This document shows positions 54,527 to 64,000 of a DNA stretch of 64,000 nt, one piece after another; the first letter of the stretch is position 1; each line of letters opens with the position of its first letter. The position numbers were made by a program, and so were the translations under genes. The DNA is from Eonycteris spelaea (lineage: Eukaryota > Chordata > Mammalia > Chiroptera > Pteropodidae): NCBI GenBank assembly GCA_003508835.1, contig PUFA01000162.1, positions 2,480,001 to 2,544,000 on the forward strand, given 5' to 3'. The notes under the pieces were generated by a model. It had not been told where the DNA came from. It saw only the letters and a list, made by a program, of their open reading frames with translations, and searched no databases.

Positions 54527-54734
54527 GAGGTTTCATCAACCTCAGCAGTATTAATATTTTGGGTCAAATAATTCTTTGTTTTGAGAAATCATCCCCTGAA
54601 TTATAGTATGTTTAGCAGAATCCTTGTTCTCTACCCAATAGATACCAGTAGTCCCCTTTCCACTTCCAGTTATGATAACAAAAATGTCCTAAGTGTTGCC
54701 AAATCATCATTTGCTGAAAACTACTGAAATAGAA
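54527..54734 (-). mobile_element. MER20-type hAT-Charlie relic inside L2
   Basis: 'catcaacctcagcagtatta', 'atattttgggtcaaataatt', 'gttctctacccaatagatac', 'aaaatgtcctaagtgttgcc'. It interrupts the L2 cleanly, so it is younger than that L2. Confidence 0.9.
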
Positions 54735-55150
54735 TGATGACAGGGTCAATTATGTAGGACCTTCAGACCAAAATAAACAGTTTCAGTTTTATTCTTAGTA
54801 AAATTTGATGCTTCTAAAGTATCTTAAGTAGAAGAGTAGCATTATCTAACTGACTTTAAAAAAAGATTCAATCAAGTTGACATATGATTGCAAGACAGTA
54901 AGACTAGATTCTCAAAGACCAGTAGGAGGCTATTGCCAGAAACCCAAGGGAGAGATTATGGTAGTTTAGGCTAGGGTAGCAGCTGAGGAGATCTGGAGTA
55001 GACATTAAGAAATGCATACTTGAGGAAGGGCTAACTGGATTTGCTGATGGATTGAGGGAAAATAGAAGTCAAAGATGACTTCTAGAGTTTGGCCTAATTA
55101 AATGGTAGTGCCATTCATGGAGATTACAAGGCTGAGACAGATCAAGTATA
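54735..55150 (+). mobile_element. L2 LINE fragment, right part
   Basis: 'tatgtaggaccttcagacca', 'ggaggctattgccagaaacc', 'aggaagggctaactggattt', 'gtcaaagatgacttctagag', 'gtagtgccattcatggagat' follow L2 consensus order from the left part. Confidence 0.88.
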
Positions 55151-56559
55151 TGGGTAGAATAACACTGAATTTTTTTGCCTTGTTCTATTTTCTTGAACAT
55201 ACTAAATCATAGCTTTTTAAAGTGTATGTCTTATAACTATCATCCAGCCCACCCATACGTCTAGTTCTATAATTTTTTTCTCTTGAAATGCCTGTTTACT
55301 GGAATGCCTAGTAACATTTTATTGACTTTGACTATTATATGTAGAAACTTTTTAGTAGCTTTACTTAATGTTTTAATCCTCTAGAGAAGATCTTCATTTC
55401 CATATGAAAGGCTGTTAGAGAAAGGGCTGGTCAATCTAACCCAAACTGGAATTGAGCTGACTGAAATCCTGGATTTCCATTTAATCTTATCAGTTTCTGC
55501 CTCACCTTTCTCTTAGGGTGCAGCCCTGCAGGAATCTCAGCAGAAAGTCTCCAGGGTGCCTCCTACTTAGCAGGCCCCAAACTCCAATTTCTGTCTTCCC
55601 ATAATTGTAAAATTGCCTAATGCTCTTCTAATTTCTTAGCCATCAGCCACCATTTTCTGGTGGGTGCTCTACTTAGGAATTATCAAATGACTCAAATGAT
55701 ACAACATCAGGTTTACTCCTCTCTGCTTCCCTTCTCTTTGGGTCTTGGCTCCTAAAATTTTGGCTCTCTTATAACACTAATATCCGGTTATGAAACTACT
55801 GAAGAATTTTGGATAGCCACATGGTATCTGGCATAGTCTGATTTGTCTTTTAGAAAGTTTGTTCTACCATCAGCAACATGGGGGAAAAATGGATTATAAA
55901 AGTTGAGCATAAATGCTGAGAATCCAGGAAAAAAGTTTCTCAAATTGGCACATGCAGGCAGAAGATAATAAAGACCTAAAGTAAGTAGGGCAGTGAGCAT
56001 AAAATGCAGGAGAGAAAAATAGGAGCAGGAAATACTTAGGAGGTATATTTGAAATTGCAGTAAATGGAAAATTTAGCTGTCAGCAGCTCTTAAATTTTCT
56101 TTGTGTGTGAAAATATAAATGACACATTGGTTATTAATTCTGTGTCCCTCATAATTTTAAAGGCTGGTCAAGGATGAGTGGTTGCCAAACAAGTATTCTA
56201 CTCTGAAGTTTCTCATGGTTCTGCTATTCTTGGCTGTAAGGATCGAAAAGGAAATGCATTTTAATCTGCTTTCATTGTTCAAAATAAGAACTTGCTTAAG
56301 TCAGAATTTTTATGTGAGTGATCCCTTTAAGGAAGCTGTATGCTCCATAATTCAGAAAGCATGGAGAATATTTAAAACCAAATCTCCATTATTATTCTGA
56401 TAGCAATATTTTATCAAGAGATTGAGCCATTCAACTTGAAGAAACACTGATCTAGGTTGGTAATATACATCACTTAGCAATGTATTTGAGATGTGGCGCT
56501 TGTTCTAGATATTTAGTATTAAGGGAAGTAGACAAAAAAACTTCTTAGTGCCTGCAGTA
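55151..56559. other. unassigned intronic sequence
   Basis: No gene recognised. The frames at 55788-56000 (minus) and 56182-56400 (plus) carry no domain signature. Confidence 0.5.
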
Positions 56560-56735
56560 GACCAGGGACCAGGGATGAGTGTTGTATGTACATTCTTGGT
56601 TAACCTTTTCCATAACCTTAAAAGTAAGGTATATATTTTCCATGTTTTATAGCAACAAGTCTCAGTATGTTGGGTAACTTGCCCAATATCTGAGAATTGT
56701 TAATGGCATAATCAGGACCAAAAACTGATTCTGTT
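56560..56735 (-). mobile_element. MIR SINE relic
   Basis: Antisense MIR: 'aaccttttccataaccttaa', 'ttgggtaacttgcccaatat', 'aatggcataatcaggaccaa'. Confidence 0.75.
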
Positions 56736-57209
56736 TTACTCTATCCTGTTTTCTGTTTTCAAGATACCACAAACCTAAGAACTTTCTTACATCTGGAGAA
56801 AAGCTTGGAAAAACATGAGGGGAAAATCTGGGTCAGATTTAGATTTGAACAAAACTTTACATTATTCAATGTCATTTTATAGAAAATGAAAAATAATTTC
56901 AACTAAATTCTTTCCAAATCAAGTAATACTTTTACTCATGACAGCAGAATGCAATTCCTTCTCTTATTGAATCCTGAGGCATCTCATTATATACTTCCTA
57001 AACTCTAAATATGTCTCATCCCCCCAAAGTTAAATATACCTGTTGTCATTGTTGGTATAGGAACAGCAAAACTAGCTATTTTAAAATAACTGAGCATGTG
57101 AAGTTCTACTCTATGCATCAGCAAAGCTAGCAGAAATATGACCCAGATGACAAATGACTAGATGAGTTCATGGCTGACTGTAATCTTATCTCTAGAGAGA
57201 GAGAAAAAA

Positions 57210-57370
57210 GAAAATTTAATATTTGTTATGTTTCTGCCCTGTTCTAGGCACTTAGTATTTGTCTCATTTATTCCTTACAATAAACCTGTGAAGTACATGT
57301 TACTTTAAGAGATGATTTGGTTGAGATCTAGAGAAGTCAAATGACACCTAATATCATAAATCCTGCAAAG
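57210..57370 (-). mobile_element. MIR SINE relic
   Basis: Antisense MIR: 'ctgccctgttctaggcactt', 'ctcatttattccttacaata', 'gagatctagagaagtcaaat'. Confidence 0.8.
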
Positions 57371-57496
57371 GAGCACTTCATTCTGAATGTGATGACAAAT
57401 CTTTTCTACCTACAGAGCTTCAATATCTTGTTGACATAGGTTTAGTAGCACATTGTGCACATCGTTCTAAATTGAAAATAATACATTGCTACCTAT

Positions 57497-57532
57497 CATC
57501 TGTCTGTCTGTCATCTATCTACCTATCTATAG
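57497..57532. repeat. degenerate (CTAT)/(CTGT) simple repeat
   Basis: 'atctgtctgtctgtcatcta' followed by 'ctacctatctatagat'. Confidence 0.85.
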
Positions 57533-58199
57533 ATATACATAGTTTTATGTACATCATATATATTAAACATATTTATTATTACAGCTTGTATATTATTTAT
57601 ATAGTGTATAGATGAAAACAGGATTTATTTAGGAGAAGGAATATAAAACAGAATTAACAGGAGATTTCAGATTATAAAATATGAGTTAATCTCTGTTTTA
57701 TTGAAGGAGAAAGAGTTACTATACCAGTTTAAACATCACTTGAGAAGAGCAGGATCAGTCTTCATTGTGTATAGTTATATGATCAGTTTAGTATAGTGCC
57801 TGACACATACACGTGTAATATTTCTAGATGAACAAGTCACTGATATGTGATAGGAACCCAAGCAAAATCCCATACTTTCTAGAAATGTATGATGATAATT
57901 AGAGGAACCTTGGTATAGAGAAGAGGAAGTTGGGGAAAACTAAATAATATTCTAGAATCCTACTAATGATCTTTGCATTTTGACCAAAATTTCATGAACA
58001 TGGAATGTCCAGTAAGAATTGGTTGGCATTGTAGAATGAAAGACTTATGTCAGAGATGACAGAATTTTCTGTCCATTGAAAACTGTTAACACTGAAATCG
58101 GTTACTTATGAAAAGTGTGGAATCTTCTTCAGACATGTATACAATTAGGAAAGGTTATTTTAATTTAGGCTACTTCAGTGAGATTGTGATTTGAAACAA
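57533..58199. other. unassigned intronic sequence
   Basis: No gene or named repeat recognised. Confidence 0.45.
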
Positions 58200-58290
58200 T
58201 GTGTTTTGTTAATTATTGAAACTATAGTGCCTAGCACATTGCTTGGCACATAATATGTACTTGATATATAGTAAATGAATGAATGAAAAT
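58200..58290 (+). mobile_element. MIR SINE 3' fragment
   Basis: 'agtgcctagcacattgcttg', 'gcacataatatgtacttgat' and 'aaatgaatgaatga' form the terminal part of MIR. Confidence 0.75.
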
Positions 58291-58574
58291 AAGCTAATGA
58301 AATAATTGAGTCCTCAAAATTTCTTTTAATCCTATGATTGATATGAAAGGTGAGGTTGTTAATTTTTTTGTAATATTGGATTTTAACTAAATTGTTGGGC
58401 CACATGAATTGTATTTAAAAGAGTTGTTGAAAATGCCTATATACAAACTCATCAAATTGTTTGCATTAAGTATGTGCAGTTTTTTTATTTTTTGATTCAA
58501 TTAACCTCAGTAAAGTTTTTAAAAAAATAAGAAAACACCTAGGATCGAGTGTTGTGAGTTACCTTCTACTGGGC

Positions 58575-58576
<2 letters not shown>

Positions 58577-58632
<56 letters not shown>
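58577..58632. repeat. (AC)28 microsatellite
   Basis: 56 bp of uninterrupted AC directly abut the A-rich 3' tail of the minus-strand 5S SINE. Its length makes it likely polymorphic. The histidine-threonine stretch in the + frame at 58554-58859 is its translation and not a gene. Confidence 0.97.
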
Positions 58633-58634
<2 letters not shown>

Positions 58635-58803
58635 TTTATTTATTGTTTGTTTGGCAATCCTTGGCAATCCTTGGCTGACCTCACAGATTGCAAGGACCTT
58701 GTCAGTTTACAATCCCTTATTTTTTTATTTTTTACACCTACAGCACCTGGTCTCCCTAGGTGGTCTCCCATCCAAGTACTAACCAGACCCAATCCTGCTT
58801 GGG
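58633..58803 (-). mobile_element. 5S rRNA-derived SINE (MEG-R type), 5'-truncated
   Basis: On the minus strand the copy begins inside 5S rRNA at about the A box (aagcaggattgggtctgg). It runs through 'ggatgggagaccacctaggg' to 'ggtgctgtagg' (58803 to 58734). An (AAAAAT)-like linker follows, then the body 'aagggattgtaaactgacaa' and 'caatctgtgaggtcagccaa' (to about 58672), a duplicated ccaaggattg motif, and an A-rich tail (aaacaaacaataaataaata) ending at the AC repeat. Over the roughly 46-nt post-5S body it differs from the copy at 22972 at about 4 positions. The first half of the 5S head, including the transcription start, is missing. Confidence 0.88.
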
Positions 58804-60244
58804 CCAAAATATATTTTAAAACAATATTGAATATGATTGAAAAGAGAGAACACAGCTGAATTCTCTTCTAAGCTCTACCCTTTACTCAGCTGGTTTAGTT
58901 CAGTTTGCTTTTAATTTATGTTCCATAGGATTTCTAATTTTACAAATAACTTTACCATCTGTAAAATTGCAAAGATCAATTAGAGACATCTATAAAATAC
59001 TCTGAGCTTCTTGAAGAGAATTCTCTATAAATAGAAGTTGGCAAGTAATTAGTCATTTCAACACTATAAATGAAAGTGGCGTGAATAATTTTTTTTAGGT
59101 TGCTCTTTTTATACCCCTCTGCATGTACCATAAGGCTGTGAAAGCCTTAGGGCCCTTTGGTATGCAAAATACTATAACTGCTTTTTTTTTCTTTCTAATC
59201 ATTTAATTAATACATTTCTATTTTGATGCAACATGAGAGGCAGGAAAAAAAATTAGCTTATAGCCAACAAATTCAGACTTAAGAAAAAGAGGAATTTCCA
59301 GTTCCTTTTTAAATTATTATTTATAGTTAGTCTTAGTAGAATCTACTGCTTTTAAAAAGGTTTAGAAGAATTAATATTTGCATTTATTAATTGTATAGGT
59401 CTGGGGCAATAGACAATTTCAGAAAATTTTCTAATTTTTCATTGGTATGTAACCATTGAGCTTTGGGAAACCTTTGTACTTGGCATTGAACACCGTGCAG
59501 AGTGGATTCATGTTTCATGGTTAACACAAATTTCCAGTTTGGGAGTATTTCCTTCCCCTTTTTCACGACAAAGTTTTTAAACATCACCTAGATATTGAGA
59601 TAGACCAATCATAAAATACCTGGGAAAATTTAACTCTAATGTTGAATAATTTAAAGCCTGTGATTGAAAATGTTGCTTGGTAATGAAATTGACTTTCCCC
59701 TTCATTGTGGGACTCAGTGATGAGAAAGCAATCTGCTGAGACAGGAGTAATTTAATATGGTTCTTCCATGTAGATAATTTTGTACAGCCTTTGCTAATGT
59801 CTTTAACTCTTTTATCATGTTCAAATGCTTTCTTCTAGAATGAAGTTTTGGGGATAGCGAGGTGTGTCTATTAATGAATGTATGTAGAAGTCCGGTAAAA
59901 AGAGTAATACAATGTTTATCATGAATTATTTCAAGTCTAAGGTTTCACTTGAATTGATGAATCCCTAAGAAACCATTTCCCTCTGCCCCATCTTGAAACA
60001 AAGCATTGGAATAGTGGGAGTGGGAAGAAAGCTGATTTTTATTAGATTAATATATCAGTGTCAATCGTGGGTAATTCTGGAATATGTTGTTGCTAAGTTG
60101 ATGCATTCTTGCACAAATTACTTACTTTAAAAGAAACTGTAGTGCCTCTATTTGCTGACTGCTCTTGGATTGTTACAGCACTTATTTAAAATCAAGGAGG
60201 AAGTGTGTAAAGGGGATCAAATGGCAGCTAAAGGAAACTGAACT
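58804..60244. other. unassigned intronic sequence
   Basis: No repeat signatures over about 1.4 kb, and sequence complexity is higher than in neighbouring repeat relics. No gene recognised. Confidence 0.45.
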
Positions 60245-60385
60245 TTGGATGATAAACACACAATAAATATACAGTGTCAAGTTATAATGTACACCTGAAA
60301 ATGACATAATTGTATTGACCAGTGTTACCCTAATAAACTTAATAAAAATAAATAAATAAAAAGAAGATAAATAAATAAAATTAAG
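60245..60385 (+). mobile_element. L1 3'-end fragment with A-rich tail
   Basis: 'ataatgtacacctgaaaatg', 'tattgaccagtgttacccta' and 'ataaacttaataaaaataaa' form a bat-like L1 terminus with an AAAT-rich tail. It is similar to the older copy at 24705. Confidence 0.75.
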
Positions 60386-61389
60386 GGGGAAAAAACTTAT
60401 GTTACTTGGGTCCTAGTCTAATTTTAAATAGTTCTATTTTTTTACTGATACATTTATATGTTCAAAATAATGTTTTGTGAAATATTTTGTCTAAACAGTT
60501 TTACTCAGAAACTTTCTGTAGTTTTACAATTCCTGTGGGTGATGCAGCACCAGCTACTGAGAGGTTGGGGGTAACTTGATTCTTTACCTAGCAGTTGCTT
60601 TGGAATTTTTAAAAATAGTAACATTAGGAATCAGAAGCTGGATTTTATCCTTTCCATCCACATAGCAGTTAAAAAAAAAAAAAAAAGGCCACTGCAGCCA
60701 TTCTCTTGAGGGACCCTGTGTTTGGGTGGGGAATATTTCCACTTGCTGCTAAGGTAGTAACTTCTCTCCTCAACCCCTGTGAGACCATCACAAGAGTAAT
60801 AAGGATTACTGCATCAGTGATTTTGTAGTTCAGCAGAGTGCTCAGCAGATGCGTTTTATATTTAAGTGCTTACTCTGTACTAAGCAGACCTCCAATATAT
60901 TATCTCAGTGAATGTGCAAAAGGCTTCTTAAGTTCTTGCAGAACTCTACAGACATCAAGTCAGTGCTCAAAATGATCTAGTTAACATCATGTTGGTAGTC
61001 TAACCATTATTTTTGACTCCTTCCTTAACTAATTCTCTCCCTAATTAGTTTTAAAACTAGGAAGGACCTGGCAATATTCTAACTTCATCTTTTGCTTTAT
61101 AGACCAACATAGGTTCTTAGATGCTCTGACACTCCCAAGGTGACTGACATTGCTGGCTGTGGCAGAGCTGTGACCAGATCTGGTCTCTCCTTTCCCTGAA
61201 TTGGGCAAATTCAAGGTGAATGTCATCAGCTAAAAGCATAACCTGGAAAATAAACTCACACAACACCAATTATCACTTTACCATTGTTATCTAATAGTGA
61301 TTTTCATAGTTCAGAAACTTTATATTGTGTTGTTAATTTGGTCCTTATGGAAAACTGATCATCTGGGCAAAATGGTGATTTTAAGATGG
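60386..61389. other. unassigned sequence with an A16 tract
   Basis: A16 at 60671-60686. A MIR-like 'aagtgcttactctgtactaa' lies at about 60865. No gene recognised. Confidence 0.45.
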
Positions 61390-61712
61390 ATGTTGGCAAA
61401 CTTTTGCTTAAAAGACCAAATAGTAAAAATCTTAGGCTTCATGTGTCATATAGTCTTGTTGCTGCAATCAACACTTCCGTTGTAGAAAAACAGCCATAGG
61501 TAATTTAAAAAAGGAACATAGCTGTATACCAATGAAATTTTATGGACAATGGAATGTGATTTTTTGTATAATATCTATGTGTCATAGAATATTATTGTTC
61601 TTTTGATTTTTTTCAACCATTTAATATATGTAAACACTATCCTTCCTCATGTTCTGAACAAAACAGGCAGCTTATTGGATTTGTCCCACAGGCCATAGTT
61701 TGCTGACCTCTG
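61390..61712 (+). mobile_element. hAT-Charlie relic (MER58-like) with an internal extra segment
   Basis: Ends read 'ttggcaaacttttgcttaaa' and 'ggccatagtttgctgacctc'. The inner phrases 'aatcttaggcttcatgtgtc' and 'acagccataggtaatttaaa' also match. The copy is about 100 bp longer than the usual element: 61560-61650 has no counterpart I recall. Confidence 0.8.
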
Positions 61713-62206
61713 ATTTAAGCCTGAAGATCTAGGTCAACATCAGTTCCATTTTGCCATTTTTGCTCCTACATTTTTTCTTCTGCATACGTTTTCTCACAAG
61801 TCTGGATTGTTCAAACATTTGCAGAAGCTGAGTCTAAAATGGATATGGGTGATAAAGAAGTGCTTTTATTATGCTTGATATACTAACAGTGTTTTCTCTT
61901 AACAGTTTTCTATTTAAAATACTCTTTACCATCATTATTACAAATACTGCTTGCTGTTTTTCAGCTTTTAAAGTAATATTATCAAGTTTAAAAAAATACC
62001 TTTTTCAAGAATGCCTATTTGAAACTGTCATTAAATCAAAGAAAATAAGCCTACATTTAGTTGACCATGAATTTGTTTTGTGTCACATAAACAAAAGGAA
62101 ATTTCCTGAAGGGCTTTAGAAAAGCAGATCTAAGAAATGTGTTAGAATCATCCATAATCAAAGATGTAATACAAAGCACATCACACAAAAGTCATGAGAG
62201 TGTGCC

Positions 62207-62347
62207 AGGAGGGGAGGAAAGGAGGAAGAAAGAGAGAGGGAGGAGAAAAGGAAGGAAGGAAAGAAAGAAGGGAGAAAGAAAAGAAAGGAAGAGAAAGAGG
62301 GTGAAAGGAACGAGGGAGCAAGTGAGGAGAGAGGGAAAGAAGGGAAG
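62207..62347. repeat. 141-bp polypurine (GGAA/GAAA) tract
   Basis: Bases 62207-62301 are 95 uninterrupted purines. The rest has four pyrimidine interruptions. The lysine/arginine/glutamate-rich + frame and the serine/phenylalanine-rich minus frames here are low-complexity artefacts. Confidence 0.95.
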
Positions 62348-62531
62348 TGGAACAATAATATAACACATCTAGAATTTTAAAAAAAGAACATTTTCATTTG
62401 TAAGTGGGCTCTAAATGTATTTCCTTTGTACCTAAAGATGATGTGATGTACAAACAAAAAGAAGGCACACACAGTTTAAGAAATATTAAAATAAACTCCC
62501 GTATACCCACAACCAATCTTAAGGTATAAAA

Positions 62532-62800
62532 CTGTACTGTCTAACATAGTAGCCGCTGCACTTGGCTATTGAACACTTAAAATGTGTCTAAGTAGAGATT
62601 TGCTGTAAGAAAACATACAAACCAGATTTTGATGACTCAGTATCAAGAAAAGGACGTTATTATCTCATTAGTAAATTTATATTGATTACATGTTGAGTGA
62701 TCATATTTTACATATATTGGGTTAAATATTAAAATAAATTTTATTTTTACATTTGAAATTAGGTTACTAGAAAACTGCATTATGTGGTTCAAATTCATGG
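62532..62800 (-). mobile_element. hAT-like non-autonomous DNA transposon relic
   Basis: 'actgtctaacatagtagccg', 'cttggctattgaacacttaa', 'attgattacatgttgagtga', 'catatattgggttaaatatt' correspond to the reverse of a common mammalian element whose ends read 'gctgtccaatagaa' and 'tggctattgagcactt'. I am not sure of the family number. Confidence 0.7.
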
Positions 62801-64000
62801 TTCATATTTGGATTTGGCAGAACTTTTACAGAACATTACTAATATTTTTGAGTCTTTTAAAATGTTCTCTCATCTTTTACCCTAAAGTAATCATTTTCTA
62901 CATTTTTTATTAATAAGTCCCTTGATTTTCTTTTAGTTTTATCATATAAAAATGAATATCATTTTCTTTTTTTAAAAAGCTTTCATTTTAAACCCCATTG
63001 CATTTAGCCTATATTCCCAACAGTATCGTCTGCACGGTTTGCTTATATCTGCCCCCCATTTCTGGCCTTCAAATGTTTTTTTTCTCTTCTACACAGCCAT
63101 GTTTTATGAAAATATGTTTTAATCTAGAATTTTTAGGTTTTCCATACTAGGAGGGAGTTCCCTGCATATTTAGTCAATATTACCAGTATATTGCCCTTGT
63201 TCTCTAGCGAGAAATAATTATACGTTTCATCTGATCCATGGCACTTTATAAAGTCATAGCTGAGGAATAATTGTATGAAATAATCCTAAATGTATAACAT
63301 GAAAGAATTAATAAAGGTGCAGGTAAATAATAGATGTTATGCAGCCATAATATTCAATTTGAGATGATAAAATGTAAACATGTAAAAGATAATGCAACTA
63401 GATAACCAAATGATCTGCCCAGACATTAAGTGGGTGAAGGCATCAAGAAGACTGCACTGAGGAAGTCAGCTAGGGTGGATTTTCAAGAAAGGATGAGAAT
63501 GAACGAAGTGTTAAGGGATAAAGTCTATTTCAAGTTTAAAAAAAGGGTGCCAACAGTTTACTAAGTATGAATTTGTTAAAATCCATAGAGTAAAATGTTG
63601 ACCTTACCTTACTCATTGAGCAAAACATCATGAAGACAAAACTGTGCTAGGCATGTGGAGGGATTCACATTTCTAGAGATTTCAAGGTCTCTTAACAAAA
63701 CAGTTATGCCAATTTTCTGGGGAATTGTACTTTAGGTCTTAGAGAAGATAGCAGTGGAGTTATACAAGGCCTTTTGTTCCTTTTGGAGTTATAAGGAGTT
63801 ATTTCTGTTTGAAAGAAATCTTCTAACCTGCATTTTTTAACAACTCCAGGCAAATACTTCTCTAGTTAAGTAAATACAAAGATAGTCAATATTAAAATTC
63901 TTCTTTAAGGTGATCATAATAAGAAGTCAGCTTTTCCTCAAGAGATTCCTGACTTGAGTCTAAGATCTCATGTGTTTCACAACTGTGATAAGCTGATCAT
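62801..64000. other. unassigned intronic sequence at the window end
   Basis: AT-rich sequence without gene, splice-flanked conserved frame or named repeat. Confidence 0.5.

Noticed and set aside
58554..58859. 101-codon frame with a (His-Thr)n run
   Set aside because: It is the translation of the (AC)28 microsatellite and the antisense of the 5S SINE.
62139..62366. Lys/Arg/Glu-rich and Ser/Phe-rich frames on both strands
   Set aside because: Products of the polypurine tract; no real protein features.

Overview
The window is a 64 kb stretch of a mammalian nuclear genome. It is AT-rich, CpG-depleted and dense with degenerate interspersed repeats. The only protein-coding sequence I can support is one 114-bp internal exon (10872-10985, + strand). 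It encodes part of the first cyclic-nucleotide-binding domain of cGMP-dependent protein kinase 1 (PRKG1). The 10.9 kb before it and 53 kb after it read as the two flanking introns of this very long gene. I found no neighbouring PRKG1 exon, no promoter and no second gene. The remaining open reading frames are short, unsupported by splice context or recognisable homology, and most lie in repeats or AT-rich sequence.

The best clue to the organism is two copies of a SINE derived from 5S ribosomal RNA (22972-23160 on +, 58633-58803 on -). Both carry the same non-5S 3' body downstream of the 5S head. SINEs of this kind (the MEG-RS/MEG-RL group) are described from Old World fruit bats (Pteropodidae), so a megabat is the most likely source. 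The L1 3'-end types and the full set of old eutherian repeats (MIR, L2, MER20, MER5, MER2, MER1 types) fit a laurasiatherian mammal.

Layout. 1-4589: intron with one MER20 relic and a perfect 39-bp tandem duplication. 4590-7812: a long antisense L1 that keeps its 5' UTR, ORF1 and the start of ORF2 but jumps from there to the ORF2 end and 3' UTR, a half-L1 (HAL1-like) structure. 7813-10871: intron with a MIR. 10872-10985: PRKG1 exon. 13838-14810: an antisense L1 3' fragment split by a 520-bp solo LTR with a 5-bp target duplication. 16-50 kb: intron with many MIR, L2, L1 3'-end and hAT relics, one 5S SINE and a short retrocopy-like insertion with target duplications. 51-55 kb: nested relics, with MER2 inside L1 and MER20 inside L2. 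56-64 kb: MIRs, the second 5S SINE beside a (CA)28 microsatellite, two hAT relics and a 95-nt pure purine tract.

Nothing here is a convincing new gene system. The observations most worth following are the 5S-derived SINE pair, the HAL1-like junction, the CpG-retaining solo LTR with repeats in its U3 region, and the two small insertions with target duplications but no identified source. Repeat names were assigned by eye from remembered consensus features. Their boundaries are approximate unless a target duplication is quoted.
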